Below are positions 1-9,799 of a stretch of 64,000 nt of DNA, in pieces. The notes beneath the pieces are model-generated. The model was not told the DNA's origin. It searched no databases and saw only the letters and a program-made list of their open reading frames with translations. Each line of letters begins with the position of its first letter. Position 1 is the stretch's first letter. Where the stretch lies: the NCBI GenBank assembly GCA_037903355.1, contig JBAJFE010000062.1, positions 806,001-870,000 of the forward strand. The letters run 5' to 3'. The translations under genes and the position numbers were made by a program. Source of the stretch: Trichuris trichiura (taxonomy: Eukaryota > Nematoda > Enoplea > Trichinellida > Trichuridae).

Positions 1-410
1 AGCTTCGTGTTCATCAACTTTGCGTCAAGTATTATGATACCGCTTATCGCAACGAAACAATCTTCTGAATAAATATTTTTGCTTTCAACGTTTCTTGGAT
101 CCGTTCAATAGGCCAAAAAACGAATCATGTGGGCGTGCAGGTTCATCCCATGAATTGAACTGTATAAAATGAAGATTTTCTTCGAAGACGAGTGAAATCT
201 CTAATGTATTAACCACTTGAAAATGAAGATTTGTTTCGTGGCATTAAATGGAAACCTGTCTGTAACGGCATCTGCTGATCCAAAATGTATCCAGGCGGTT
301 AGAACTTATGATCAGTTCTTTGCAACCTTTCTGCTCTCTTTTCCCAGTAATACTTGTTTTCCTTCATTACATGCAAAATTGAAGGGAAATGCGTGAACAT
401 TTTAGCGTAT
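1..410. repeat. Flank of tRNA module, direct copy of 32,289-32,704
   Basis: This stretch aligns along its length, with scattered substitutions and small indels, to the sequence just before the Lys-like locus at 32,705. Both copies share the words 'cgaatcatgtgggcgtgcag' and 'ggttagaa/ggttcgaa' in the same order. It is therefore the left part of a duplicated tRNA-bearing segment. No coding potential is seen. Confidence 0.8.
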
Positions 411-483
411 CGCCCACGCAAGGGGTCTAACGCTGGACATTTAGGTTAAAGGCCTAACGCTCTACCGACTGAGCTACATAGGC
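411..483 (-). pseudogene. tRNA-Lys(TTT)-like, degenerate
   Basis: It has the length and layout of the tRNA-Lys genes elsewhere in the window. The anticodon loop reads CCTTTAA, so the universal T33 is lost. The T arm reads CAGCGTTAGACCCCTTG, which breaks the T-stem pairing and the TTCGA loop. The acceptor has GCCTATG in place of GCCCATG. It is probably a dead copy. Confidence 0.75.
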
Positions 484-966
484 ATTTAGTATTGCCTTAC
501 ATCAGCCTTTATTAAATTTTGTCAAACAAGCGGAGTCTCTGTGCTTTGTGCAGGGTAGATATTCTGTCAAATACAAATTTACCTGATGGGCAGATTTAAA
601 AAGATTTTTACAATTTTGAATAGCTGAAGGAAAACCGTCTACGAAACAAATTGAAGTAGCTGCTGTGGTTTCTGAGCATTCTACATGTTGATCACGTCTT
701 CCCCTGCAGATTGCAAAACATTTTTTTTTGGACTTTCGTTACTTTTGTCACGCAAACATTGAACCTCAATATAAGAAAGAAGTGAAAATGACCTGAAGCT
801 ATTATCACTGACTTCTTCTGGCAGTTCGTGAAACTGCTCAAATTTACTGACGTGGCTCGTTTCTCATCGAGTTTCAGGCGGAGTAAAGTACAATCGTTCA
901 GTTTCTGCTGCGAAAAAATTTTGGAGACTGTTTCAGGAACATGTAGTAATGGAGAAGATCAATCAC
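484..966. other. Intergenic, nothing recognised
   Basis: No tRNA, repeat or convincing ORF is visible. The 62-codon ORF ending in this area runs into the downstream tRNA-Ser gene and looks fortuitous. Confidence 0.6.
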
Positions 967-1048
967 GCTGTGGTGGCCGAGTGGTTAAGGCGTTGGACTT
1001 GAAATCCAATGGGTGATACCCGCACAGGTTCAAATCCTGTCCACAGCG
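967..1048 (+). tRNA. tRNA-Ser(TGA)
   Basis: An 82-nt gene with acceptor GCTGTGG/CCACAGC, a long serine-type variable arm (TGGGTGATACCCGC) and a T arm containing GTTCAAAT. The anticodon loop is CTTGAAA, so the anticodon is TGA. A TTTT run lies about 34 nt downstream. It faces the Ser(CGA) locus at 1,642 in a tail-to-tail arrangement. Confidence 0.93.
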
Positions 1049-1641
1049 ATGTAGCAAACAACTTAACATGTATTAAAACTCTTTTCCTTAAAGGGTTTTA
1101 CATATCGTTTCCGTAGTAAACAGTGCTCTCTTCCAGTACTCTTAATCATGAAATTGGAGGTTGAAATAAAAAGGATTGACCTTAGCTCCCAAGGATATGC
1201 TGGTAAACTTTGACATCGATGAGCATAATGAATCCTGGACTTTCTCGGAGATGCATCTGGTAAGAGTAGATCCCATGGTGAAAGCTAAGGTGATCCTTTG
1301 GATCCTTCAAGCATCCCCTCTTAAACCTTGAAAGAAGGAAGGGATATCTTCCGCAAACGCACATGTTTACCACAAAGTTAACACCACTATTTTCTTTTTG
1401 AGGTAATTAGAAATAATTAAGGGAGGTGGAAGAGGTAGCTAGATGTCTTCCGTACTCACTAACATCTTCACAGAAAGCCATAGCAAAGTGATTTCTCTAG
1501 GTATGAATAGTGGCACATCCCTTTCACTTCCAAGAGACATACCAAGCGCAACATGTAGTTCGTTTACTGCAGCTATTTACGTATTAGGTGCATAGCATAT
1601 GATGAAAAAGCATTAAACAAATGTGGAACGTTTTACCACGT
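1049..1641. other. Spacer between convergent tRNA-Ser genes
   Basis: No recognisable gene. A comparable Ser(TGA)/Ser(CGA) convergent pair occurs at 50,542 and 55,290, where the spacer is about 4.7 kb and contains transposon debris. Confidence 0.6.
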
Positions 1642-1723
1642 CGCTGTGGACAGGATTTGAACCTGTGCGGGTATAACCCATTGGATTTCGAGTCCAACGT
1701 CTTAACAACTCGGCCACTACAGC
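1642..1723 (-). tRNA. tRNA-Ser(CGA), slightly decayed
   Basis: 82 nt, anticodon loop CTCGAAA (anticodon CGA), long variable arm intact. Compared with the copy at 55,290 there are substitutions in the D arm (GTTGTTAAGAC) and an A-C mismatch at acceptor pair 6-67. It may be a weakening gene or a young pseudogene. Confidence 0.7.
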
Positions 1724-2543
1724 GTTGTTAACCGGCCGACTGTAATTTTGTCGAAACTGGCTGATCAGGGACATCGGAGACGGTTGATTCCTGACGGTTA
1801 CGAAAATAGCGAAGTACCGCGTGGCAAACTGGCCCAAATTTCTGTAATATTTGTCTTAACATGGGCTGACATTCTGCGTTTGTCCGCTGCTGACAGAGGA
1901 AGCAGATAACTTGCGAAAGCTTAGCACTTCTCAAGCTCGCGTCCTTTCCTACTAACAATTTTGCGCAAGTAATTTGAGGACTTCTACAACACAACCGTAC
2001 TAAATAAAACAGCTGTGTATCTCAGTTCTAAGGATATGCTTACATAGTACCTAGAGTCAATCGTTTCGCGGTATTTTGGATTTTGGGTTTCGCGAAAGCC
2101 GCATTTGTATTGCAATGCGCATAGCAGATTTTGCGGTCGCCGAAAAAGCGCATGTCGTCTTGAATTATCGAAGTTTATTTTCAGTCATTAACAACAAGAA
2201 CACATATTGCAGTCGCACGCGAAATAGGCAAAAATATGTACAGGAGACGATTGCACCATTGCGCTGGCAGAAGCAGTGGGAGTACAGGTTTTCGATATTT
2301 ACGTAGGAAGGCTACAGATGGTAAGTTTTGTACATAATGAAAATGAAAAAAACATTTTGCTGAAATTCCCTCTTCGCTCTCTGCTTACACAGCAAGATTT
2401 GCCACCACGTTAACACATGAAGCTTCATGCTGCCCACGAAGATGGAGAATTGTTCATCATAATACAACTTCTCCTATTAAAGTATCTTTATTACGGATCA
2501 TATGTCCCGTTGGTATGTAAATTGAACATAAATTTCCCGGAGC
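1724..2543. other. Intergenic, nothing recognised
   Basis: Only short ORFs without recognisable domains occur here. No tRNA or repeat was identified. Confidence 0.5.
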
Positions 2544-2571
2544 TTTCGGGTCTATCGCGACCCATCTTCAG
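2544..2571 (-). ncRNA. Hammerhead-like catalytic core (Penelope remnant)
   Basis: Read on the minus strand the order is CTGAAGA, a GGGTC/GACCC stem, then GAAA. This is the CUGANGA - stem II - GAAA arrangement of a hammerhead ribozyme. The flanks ACCG (5') and GCTCCGG (3') match the copy in the Penelope-like element at 8,556, so this is probably a solo terminal piece of that family. Stems I and III could not be resolved, so activity is unproven. Confidence 0.5.
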
Positions 2572-3408
2572 CGGTCAATCGAATACAACTTCTGTCCTTC
2601 TCAAGTGCACATATATTCCGTTATTGACTCTCCAGATTCGTAGGAACAGACTGTTGTTCACCAGTTCTGGAGTAAAAAAGGTTGAAACGTTATCTGCCGG
2701 CAAGCTTGTCTAAAATCTTTTCTGAGGAAACCTCCGCAGCCATATGTTCTTCAAATGAAAATGCGGATAGCTGTATAGTATGAGAATTCTTATTTCGTGC
2801 CTATTTGAATATCGTTCCGTAAGTAGGCATCAGTTTTTCTGGGCCTCCTGTGTTTCGGCAAAAAGGCTGGTCCTGGTTCTCGCACCCGAGAAGTTCCTGA
2901 TCCAGTGCCGCTCCTTACCTTTACAAAGAGAAAACATATCATTTTCAACTTTTCCATTTCTTTGCTCTGCGGAACAAACTATCTTTCGGCAGTGATGTTT
3001 TGCCCAGATCTGATCGTTCGTCCAGAGTATATTTCTTGAGGCTGCTTCGTGTACGCCAGCGTCAGGCAGACACGAGCTTAGAAAAACCAACAGCACATGA
3101 ATATCAATATCTTCTGTATGCATGTATTAGCGCAGTCGACTGCATGGCACCAGCCAACTGGAAACGTTCTCTGCACCCAATGCAGTACATGCATGACCGG
3201 CAGGTCAATGATGCCGCAAGAAAAAGAGTGTATTCTGAAAACACGTTCCCGTTCGCTTTCTTCCGTGGCGTTTGCATATCTTCAACAGCACAGCAGCTAA
3301 ACGCACGACTTGTACTGAGTGTAGCTGTTCAGATGCAAGCTGCGAATCCCAATCTACCATTTGCCTAGGAAGTAACCGTCTTCATCATCTTTGTCATAGG
3401 GCGATTAT
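2572..3408. other. Intergenic, short anonymous ORFs
   Basis: A 122-codon ORF at 3,000-3,368 (+) has no domain I recognise and overlaps others on both strands. There is no support for calling it a gene. Confidence 0.45.
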
Positions 3409-3632
3409 TTATGATTAACAATATACTCACAGATTAAGTTGCCACCGTTTTGAAAAAACTGAATTAAAACAAGCGAGCGAGCGCGAACCGGGCGCCACCG
3501 TTTTCCTGCGCAACTCACTGCGCACCAAACTGTTTACTACTACGTCTACTACTTACGAGAGAAGTTTAAAATAAAAATGATAAGAAGGTACAACGTAATG
3601 GCATTTTCCCGCAAATATATTGTTAATCATAA
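3409..3632. mobile_element. Small MITE-like element with perfect 17-bp inverted termini
   Basis: TTATGATTAACAATATA at 3,409-3,425 is exactly complementary to 3,616-3,632. The 224-bp interior has no ORF. A clear target-site duplication was not found, so the family is unassigned. Confidence 0.6.
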
Positions 3633-3950
3633 GAAGTAGTTGTTACTCAGAACGCCCCTTTCCGCGAAACACATGGTGGTGAAAGCATCAACAAACTAAC
3701 GTACGACTGGCATATATTCTGCGGAAGCGACCACTGCGCCCAAGCAGCCACGCAATTCAGCTGCAAAACGAACGCCTTAAACAAACACGTCACTCATGAC
3801 TTTAAAGCACGCAAAACCTGTTCATACAGTAAGGTTAAAAGAGTGCAGGTAACGCTTTGCAAGAACTAAGATTTTGTGAGTTGACGAATGCATTAAAACT
3901 ATCATTTGAGGCGTTCTATGTCTTTTTCTTTTTTTTAATGCAATAATATT
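3633..3950. other. Intergenic, nothing recognised
   Basis: No gene or repeat identified in this stretch. Confidence 0.5.
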
Positions 3951-3963
3951 GCCTGTTGAAGCT

Positions 3964-4245
3964 ATACAGGTGTGTGGTCTGTAACGGGTTTGGTTGTCAT
4001 AGAAGAGATGTACACGGATTTTCCCGTTTTGCATTTGCCCATAAAACGAGTCAAAAAAGTGAAAAAGCTTTAATGTCGTTCAAGGGCATAAAACCAAACA
4101 AAAGTCTGGCGAAGCTTTCGGCTCAATCTTGAGCCGTCATCAGCGCACGCAGGAGTTGCCCTCCCACTGAGTTAAGCTTTTTCAGTTTTTTGACTCGTTT
4201 TATGGGCAAATGCAAAACGGGAAAATCCATGTACATCTCTTCTAT
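3964..4245. mobile_element. 282-bp hairpin insertion with hammerhead-like loop
   Basis: The insertion is bracketed by a 13-bp direct repeat, GCCTGTTGAAGCT, at 3,951-3,963 and 4,246-4,258. Inside, 3,998-4,070 and 4,174-4,245 form an inverted repeat of about 72 bp with only a couple of mismatches. The ~100-bp loop holds a complete CTGATGA - stem - GAAA core. Penelope-like elements are known to carry hammerhead motifs and to leave partial inverted copies, so a Penelope-derived fold-back copy is the best guess. Confidence 0.65.
4116..4143 (-). ncRNA. Hammerhead-like catalytic core, best-preserved copy
   Basis: Minus strand: CTGATGA, a five-pair GGCTC/GAGCC stem with a 6-nt loop, then GAAA, matching the classical core exactly. 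It lies in the loop of a long inverted repeat inside the 282-bp insertion. The 3' side reads GCTTCGCC, so stem III is uncertain. Confidence 0.55.
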
Positions 4246-4258
4246 GCCTGTTGAAGCT

Positions 4259-5875
4259 GTTAGATATGTTTCCAATTGGCAAAATAAAATCGGCGCAAAT
4301 CTCGATTGAAGAATTTTATATTTAGCGGAGGTTATCATGTGATCTCCTATTCATTACTTATTCCGAGCATTATTTACTGATGAGCTTTGGAGTAACCGGC
4401 TGAAGTTTGTACGGTATAAGCGAAGTTCGGTCTTTCAATGCAGGAGAAACGCGCTTGGAGAGTAGCGGTTTTAATGGCGCCGATTGTAAAATTAAACCCT
4501 TTGAAAAACTCGGTCGCTAATGCTGGATTCTACATGAAAGTTGTGATACTTTGGCTGACTGTCACGGTACGGCAGCTTCCAGGTTTTCTAAGCTTATTTC
4601 TGTTCTCCCAGATATGATGCAAACGACAAGTTGCGGTTGTCAACTTTAATTTGCCGCCGATTTGCTTTGAAATCCAGTGATCATTTTGTCGGCCAGCATT
4701 TCTGGACTTGCGGTTGTTTACTAATTCTTCTCTTCCAAGCTGGGCATAGTGCGTTGGCCTTGGGATTGCGTTTCTTCATTAGTATCGCTAATATTACAGC
4801 TTCCAATGGTAAACTCAAGGTTGTTGTTCTACTGGATGAGCTTACGTAGCACATTAAGCTTGGCCAAACTATACTGAAGCATTTTATGCGCAATGGTGGA
4901 ATGTCACGGTATGACCTCGCAGAAAGCAGAATTTCGTAGTTTTATCGGCAGCGAGTTTGTTTGGATGCAATGGATATGATCATGTGCCTAAATGCATTAA
5001 TATGAGAAAAGGACGTAATGTGTAGGATCTCGTGCTAACAACGAAGCTTCACCAAACGTAAGAATTCTTAATTACGAAATATTTTAATACTGGTGCGCAT
5101 AATTTTACCAGAGTACCGACTTAACTATGCAGCCAATTTTTGTCAATGTACCCAGGTTTTAAGAATTCTTAAACGAATAATCGAACCTGAGCCGGTTGAG
5201 AGCGAGCCACAACTCTTAGCTAGGCAGTGTTGGGTTGATATACTTTTCATGTTAAAAATGAGCAGCTGAAAAGAATCCTCCTCAGGAAATAAACACGCGA
5301 GTGATGCGTCGGCATGAAATTTTAAAGTCTCACTTAGCCACTGGTCAATACGTGCAGTCTATAGAAACACTTTAAGTTCTAATCCTCTTTGGAGATAAAT
5401 TTTCAGTTTCCTGCGGTACTAACGTACTGGGCTTTACTGTTGTAAAAACGTTGAGACTTTATGTTTCTTACAAGGGCATAAAGCCTCGTATTTCTTTTGC
5501 GAACAAATGCCCGTTTATTTTTGCGGAACATTTAGAATTAACGTTGCCATTATGACTGGTGAATGTTGGCAATAACGTTTTCTGGAAAGATAGAATGCCG
5601 ATAATGAACTACTTTTTGTTTTCACATTTTTAGGGGGCATCTATGCCAGGCACTCTAAACCTTTTTTGCGCTAGGCCACCCTTTTACTATTGGTCAATTA
5701 ATTTTTGCGTTTTTTGTATAGCAGCCAATCAGCTTTCAATGACAACTTCCTAGGATCACGTTATTGCACTGATACAATGCGAATGTACAGTCGTCAAATC
5801 ATTTGAAAAGAGCACTTGGGGTTCTTCGAAACTAACAATGAAACCACTTCGTCGAGACGAGTAAAAATTTATTCG
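4259..5875. other. Intergenic with two short palindromes
   Basis: No gene seen. TAAGAATTCTTA at 5,059-5,070 and TTTAAGAATTCTTAAA at 5,158-5,173 are perfect palindromes about 100 bp apart and could be the ends of a tiny element. Everything else is anonymous AT-rich sequence. Confidence 0.45.
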
Positions 5876-5928
5876 AACCCTCTATAGAGAAATGTTGCTA
5901 ACAGTTAACCAATCCTCTATAGAGGGTT
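5876..5928. repeat. Perfect 14-bp inverted repeat (hairpin)
   Basis: AACCCTCTATAGAG at 5,876-5,889 pairs perfectly with CTCTATAGAGGGTT at 5,915-5,928 across a 25-nt loop. No associated gene. Confidence 0.7.
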
Positions 5929-5989
5929 GGCATAAATTCTTACCCTTCCGATCTACCTAACTACACTTGTTCCAATAAGGTTTTTCAGC

Positions 5990-6102
5990 TCCCCCTTGAC
6001 GGCCTCCTGGACCCCCACCCTCTGAAAAAGCTTTGATTTTGGCTTCCCCTGACACTCTCTCGGCCCCCCTGGGGGCCCCAGGCCCCACGTTGAGAACGGC
6101 TG
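5990..6102 (-). mobile_element. Remnant hAT-type terminus
   Basis: Read on the minus strand, the segment starts CAGCCGTTCTCAACGTGGGG and continues GC-rich, the typical look of hAT transposon ends (CAG followed by GTTCTCAA). The matching second end was not found with confidence, so this is a partial element. Confidence 0.45.
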
Positions 6103-6360
6103 AGCTATGCTATCACAGAAATTAATTTGTTTAATTACAAATACTCATTATACCAAAAATGGCAGGAAAAACCGTGGTGAGACCATGGAAGATGCAGGTA
6201 TACTGTTCTGTTAAGAACCTTGCGTTATGACAGATCTCTTCAACGTACATCTTGAGAAAATCGAAGAATGCGCCTCCATCCAATCGCGGAGACGTGTAAC
6301 TCCATACAGTGCTTATTTACTTACGCTAATATTTGAAGTTTGTCTAAGCGTAGTGAACAT

Positions 6361-6432
6361 TACAAAGAGGAGGAGTCGAACCCGATTCGATTGCTTGGAA
6401 GGCAACCATGCTAACCGCAACACCATCTACGC
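6361..6432 (-). pseudogene. tRNA-Gly(TCC)-like pseudogene
   Basis: The anticodon arm with TCC and most of the D and T arms match the tRNA-Gly copies. The 3' acceptor strand is replaced (TACAAAGAGG on the plus strand where others have TGCGTAGACC) and the T stem is disrupted, so it cannot fold normally. Confidence 0.8.
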
Positions 6433-7008
6433 GTTGTAAACATTGTTGCGCAGAACCCTTTAATGAGCAAACTAGTATCACTTTAAGTCAAGTTTATTTC
6501 GTTTAGCTTATTCACTTTTCTTGGCGAAAAGACGTTAGGTGACGTTCGACAACTTTTTTTGCAATAGAAAGTTTTTGTTGCAGCGCGCAGCTAATTCTAT
6601 CGTCAACGCCTCGATAATTAGACGGAGAGGGTGGAATCATCGTTCGTAGTCAAGAAAACAGATTCAACACGATCTAATACTTCTGGCCATAAAGACCTAA
6701 ACGGTTGTTACCAAACATGTACTCGTCAATGACTTAATGATTATCAGGTGAATGTTTTGGTTATAAGCAACCTATCTTTAATGACCTCTTAATAAGATCC
6801 CTGCTAAGCTCTCATGAGCATTTCAAAATGTCATCTTGATCTGACATACATTTTAACGTTCATGTGATCAGAAACGAAGTTTCTCTTCATGAACTGCCGA
6901 TTCCACTTTGATTAATTGTTCATAGTACCCTCGTGAAGATACAGTACCGTTAATAAGTTTTTATACAGTATATCAAATTCTGTCAATAGATTAAGTTTGT
7001 CTTATCAG
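6433..7008. other. Intergenic, nothing recognised
   Basis: No gene or repeat recognised between the tRNA-Gly relic and the tRNA-Lys gene. Confidence 0.5.
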
Positions 7009-7081
7009 CGCCCACGCAGGGGGTCGAACCCTGGACATTTAGGTTAAAAGCCTAACGCTCTACCGACTGAGCTACATGGGC
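7009..7081 (-). tRNA. tRNA-Lys(TTT)
   Basis: 73 nt, acceptor GCCCATG/CGTGGGC (T-G wobble), anticodon loop CTTTTAA (anticodon TTT), T loop TTCGACC. It matches the intact Lys genes at 29,251, 44,590, 49,877, 56,342 and 61,549. No TTTT terminator was seen within 40 nt downstream. Confidence 0.92.
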
Positions 7082-7809
7082 ACGTTTTACTTACAAGAGA
7101 AAAATTCAGTCATAGATGGGTGCACGTGCGCGTTATCTTCTTTGAAAAAACGGTGAACTCGTTTCATCGCAGCAATATAGCATGCTATGTCTGGTTTCCA
7201 TATTGTACAACACTAAGAAAACGGACTCATCATTTACTTCAGATTTAACAACCCTTGTGCCTTTTACTGCAGACCTTGTGTTAACGTGCACTGATGTACG
7301 AGTTCTTTCCGTAGCAAGATAACGTTGTTCGTATGCATTTGCAAAACGAAATAAATAAATAAGCTTTGAGGTCGCCTCACAAATGTCCTCTTTTGGCTGG
7401 CCATCCATTTTCTCGAAGACTTTCAGCGTCGTGTTCTAAATGTCTTCAGGTCAAAAAGTGACAGCTGACGCATTTTCAAAGCATCAAACGAATCAAGTTG
7501 TTTGACACGAGATCCAATCCTGGGCATCCCGCGGAGAAAGAGAAGTCCTTGACACATCCATTTTCATTTACATATTTCTTGTATAGCTGACAATACGCCA
7601 TATGTGATTGTTCTTCAATTAGCATGGCATCCGTGGTGTCGCAGAATTGCTTCTATAATTTGCTGGGAACGCCATTTCTTGTTCTCACTAATAAACAACT
7701 AGGTTTGACGTATTTTTGGACTAAGATGACAAACACAGTACAATGCTTCTGGTAAATGTGAAGTAATTTAAGAGTGCCGTAAAGCAGGTGAACAGGTTCT
7801 TCAAGGATA

Positions 7810-7881
7810 GGGGTTAGCGGGGAATTGAGCCCCGAACCACTCGCACCCAAAGCGAGAATCATACCACTACACCACTAAGCC
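7810..7881 (-). pseudogene. tRNA-Pro(TGG)-like pseudogene
   Basis: It aligns over 72 nt with the intact tRNA-Pro at 33,502 and keeps the loop TTTGGGT. The T arm has lost the invariant T54 (GGGGCTCAATTCC) and the acceptor 5' strand ends GGCTTAG instead of GGGTTAG. Confidence 0.75.
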
Positions 7882-8176
7882 GCCTTCTGTTGTCTCTAAC
7901 ATGACTGATGATCGGGCAGAAAGTTAACACGCTTGACCTAACAGACCTTTTCATAACTTTAATCTCGTCAGAAGTCCCACACGTCGCCAACATCAGATCG
8001 ATTGTGCTTGACATAATCAGTGAGAAAAAGCTTTTCTCCCGAAACTAAATGTGCTTACATGGTTCTCCCATGCACCTTTTGTAATCACGCGGAGGTATCG
8101 TTCTCGTGCACTCCTAACGAAAATAATCCATCCCTAATTCGTGCGCAGAGAATCTCTACAAGAATTCCAACAGAAC

Positions 8177-8248
8177 GCTTTGATGGTGTAGTGGTTAGCA
8201 TGGTTGCCTTCCAAGCAATCGATCCGGGTCCGACTCACGGTCTACGCA
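8177..8248 (+). pseudogene. tRNA-Gly(TCC)-like pseudogene
   Basis: It aligns over 72 nt with tRNA-Gly at 33,869. The acceptor GCTTTGA no longer pairs with TCTACGC at two positions, and the T arm carries substitutions (GGGTCCGACTCACGG). A TTTT run remains 16 nt downstream. Confidence 0.75.
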
Positions 8249-8495
8249 GCATGCATTCAGCACTTTTCGGTTAAAACAGTTTGTTTCAGTCCCTGCCCAC
8301 GATAAATTGAATCTCAATTTTCCCACTTTAACTGTTTTAGCGTGCACTGTGGTAAGTCAGACGTTGTCGCGTAAACTTTCTTAATTTATGAACTCGAATG
8401 GCCCCTTAATCGCAAATACAAAAGTCAGAATGGGCACTCATTCTTCCACCGTTGCAAGCAGTGTTCTGCACTACCATTGTAACATTAATGTTGTA

Positions 8496-8506
8496 TGTAG
8501 GGGCAG
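8496..8506. repeat. Target-site duplication, left of Penelope element
   Basis: TGTAGGGGCAG is repeated at 11,831-11,841. The uninterrupted homologous site in module A2 reads TGTAGAGGGCAGCATAAAG, which fixes the insertion point. Confidence 0.8.
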
Positions 8507-8555
8507 TTTTATTACGGAGTTATTGCCGTTTAATGTGACAAAATTACTCCGGAGC

Positions 8556-8583
8556 TTTCGGGTCGACCGAGACCCGTCTTCAG
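8556..8583 (-). ncRNA. Hammerhead-like core in Penelope terminus (antisense copy)
   Basis: Minus strand: CTGAAGA, stem CGGGTC/GACCCG, then GAAA. The conserved core residues are present here, unlike in the sense copy at 11,699. Hammerhead motifs in the terminal repeats of Penelope-like elements are established for the family. Stem III could be the short self-complementary GCTCCGGAGT. Confidence 0.55.
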
Positions 8584-9758
8584 CGGTGGTGAGTTATGGA
8601 TGTAACTTGTGCGCGTGACTTGAGTCTTCTGTCGTTTTCATGTTTTAAAGCGGGTGTTTTAAAGTTCTCTGTTGGTGGTTTTCCTGTTTGTACGGTATGT
8701 GATTTGTCCGTTTTTCGCATTTTTTTCTCATGTGCGGTGATTATTTCTCCTTTCACTTGCTCCATGTGTTCTTGTATCACGTCCAATTATGGAGCAGCAG
8801 TCGTAACGCGTCACTATATTTGTCCAAATTTCACTTACATTTATTCCTTGGTCGCGGTTGTATGTGAGGTTGTGTCTCGTGTAAAGGGCTTCTTTGATTC
8901 TTCTTAATCGTAGGTTCTTTTCATAACATATGACTTTTGGGTTGAGCGTTTGGTTACATTGTGTGGCATGTTCTGCCACGGCAGAGGCCTGTTTGGCTTT
9001 TTCAATGGTGATTATCGGGTTTAAAATTGGTCTTCCTCTTTGTGTAGTTCCATAGCCATCGCTATGGAGCAGGGCCTTCGCATTGTTGTAACTTGCAAGC
9101 ATTTTTAAATGTTCATTAAATCTATGTTCTAAAGTGTTCCCCGTTTCGCCAATATAAATTCCTGAGCAAGAGCATTCGACTGCGTATACTAATCCTGTCT
9201 TCTTGTTTGTTGGGATTTTTGTTTTGTCCGAGCGAAGAATTGATCTGAGGTTAGGGGAGCTCTTGAAGAAGACTCTGAAACCTAATTCTTCCTAGCCGGG
9301 TAATTTTTTCTCTTAAGCTTGCCACATAGGGAATAACTAAGCAAGGCTGGTGCGAAGCGTTTTCTGCACTAGATTCACGTTTGCGAAGCTTGTAGTTGAA
9401 TACTTGGCTAATAAAGGACCTGGGATATCCGTTCTTGTAGAACATTTTCCGAATGTGGTTGAACTCTGGTTGAAGATATTCCGGACTGCATAATTTGATT
9501 GCTCGGTCAATCATTCCAGAGAGGATACCACGCATTACTGATCTGGGGTGATGTGATGAAAAGTTGAGGTACTGATCCGTGTGCGTGGGTTTTCTATATA
9601 CTCTGGTTTTTAGCCATCGTTTGTGCGAATAATTAAAGCGTCTAGAAAGGGAAGGGTGTTGTTGTCTTCTTTTTCCATTGTGAAAACGATTTGGTTCGGG
9701 CGGTGTTGTTGAGGAAATGTAAAAATTGATCTTCCTTTCCAGCTTTAATAATTACGAA
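8584..9758 (-). pseudogene. Antisense, 5'-truncated Penelope RT/GIY-YIG copy
   Basis: The reverse complement encodes the C-terminal RT part and the endonuclease with small lesions. It keeps the arginine codon AGA joining RT to endonuclease (TGA in the sense copy) and the conserved Arg in HRFNEH (Trp in the sense copy). It stops at about 9,758, at a position equivalent to about 10,530 in the sense copy, just after the YVDD motif. Confidence 0.85.
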
Positions 9759-9799
9759 GTTCTATAAATAAAATAGTTCTACTAGACAGAAACACCTAC

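Noticed and set aside
3000..3368. 122-codon ORF as a protein gene
   Set aside because: No domain, overlaps other ORFs on both strands, and has no context suggesting a gene.
5129..6110. A full hAT element from 5,129 to 6,102
   Set aside because: The left candidate end shares only CAGCC with the right end, and the flanking 8-mers differ by one base. Evidence is too weak.
7653..7862. ORFs starting with MILALGA, recurring at 33,345 and 59,780
   Set aside because: They are translations across tRNA-Pro genes and their flanks. Recurrence reflects the tRNA module duplication.
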